This document shows, piece after piece, positions 52,176-52,313 of a stretch of 52,313 nucleotides of DNA. Location: assembly GCA_022821875.1 (NCBI GenBank), contig JAJECV010000078.1, forward strand, positions 1 through 52,313. Direction: 5' to 3'. The stretch is from Rhodothermales bacterium. Lineage in GTDB: Bacteria; Bacteroidota; Rhodothermia; Rhodothermales; Bin80. A program made the translations under genes and the position numbers. Under the pieces are notes generated by a model. It saw only the letters and a list, made by a program, of their open reading frames with translations, did not search any database and had not been told where the DNA came from. Each line of letters begins with the position of its first letter. Position 1 is the first letter of the stretch.

Positions 52176-52313
52176 GCAGCCCGTGGATAAAGTATGATCA
52201 CAGAGTTCGACAGCACATCTGCGTGTCATAGATGGCCAAACTATCTATTTTTCGCCCTTTTTGAGACTCTAAAGGGCCAAAAACGTCTCTTCTATGGCTA
52301 TTTTGAGCAGTTT
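52176..52313. mobile_element. MITE-like element, second copy, cut by the window edge
   Basis: Bases 52176-52313 equal the reverse complement of 40931-41068 with one mismatch in 138, the window ending inside the element. The left end GCAGCCCGTGGATAAAGT follows a TA at 52174-52175 that belongs to the disrupted ATPase gene. The remaining ~63 bases and second TA should lie just outside the window. Confidence 0.88.

Noticed and set aside
1..52313. CRISPR array, rRNA or tRNA genes
   Set aside because: No regularly spaced repeats and no rRNA- or tRNA-like cloverleaf sequence were noticed in the intergenic regions; a dedicated RNA search was not possible.

Overview
The window looks like a chromosomal contig of a Bacteroidota/Rhodothermota-type bacterium. 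The evidence is a PorV/PorQ-like barrel, secreted proteins ending in type IX secretion (T9SS) sorting domains, a TonB receptor with an N-terminal carboxypeptidase-regulatory-like domain, ASPIC/UnbV-FG-GAP and TPR lipoproteins, and recO. Several strong Shine-Dalgarno sites and TTG/GTG starts argue against a typical flavobacterium. The assignment is an inference from protein families only.

Layout. (1) 1-1787: the edge of an unidentified minus-strand gene and a divergent AlbA_2/Schlafen-like regulator. (2) 1921-17729, minus strand: an outer-membrane/secretion block, possibly under a LacI-type regulator. It holds the LacI gene, an ASPIC/UnbV lipoprotein, a TPR lipoprotein, a T9SS-sorted protein with a duplicated domain and a CBM9-like domain, a TonB receptor, a 1125-residue T9SS-sorted protein, a PorV-like barrel and a parvulin-type prolyl isomerase. 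Many junctions are 1-4 nt overlaps, so most of it is probably cotranscribed. (3) 18374-27497: a sterol biosynthesis cluster. It encodes an SdmB-like C-4 dehydrogenase, an SdmA-like Rieske C-4 demethylase, an ERG24-type sterol reductase, CYP51, a single 1156-residue protein fusing squalene epoxidase to oxidosqualene cyclase, and a convergent sterol C-24 methyltransferase. Together these could take squalene to a C-14- and C-4-demethylated, C-24-alkylated sterol. (4) 27983-31615: an SGNH hydrolase, recO and an outer-membrane barrel. (5) 32039-52313: a defence-like accessory island. It holds three intact copies and one broken copy of a P-loop ATPase family, a NACHT NTPase with a C-terminal PD-(D/E)XK-like domain translationally coupled to a DUF4143 ATPase, an Eco57I-like adenine methyltransferase/restriction protein, a second AlbA_2 protein, an XRE-ImmA/IrrE protein, degraded copies of the restriction-gene end and the ImmA start, and two nearly identical copies of a 201-bp MITE-like element.

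The two most notable items are the epoxidase-cyclase fusion inside a bacterial sterol cluster that also carries a C-24 methyltransferase, and the right-hand island. In that island, module duplications, decay and a recent small transposon can be read directly: one MITE copy truncates the fourth ATPase gene and the other sits just upstream of the restriction-modification gene. No CRISPR array, rRNA or tRNA was recognised.
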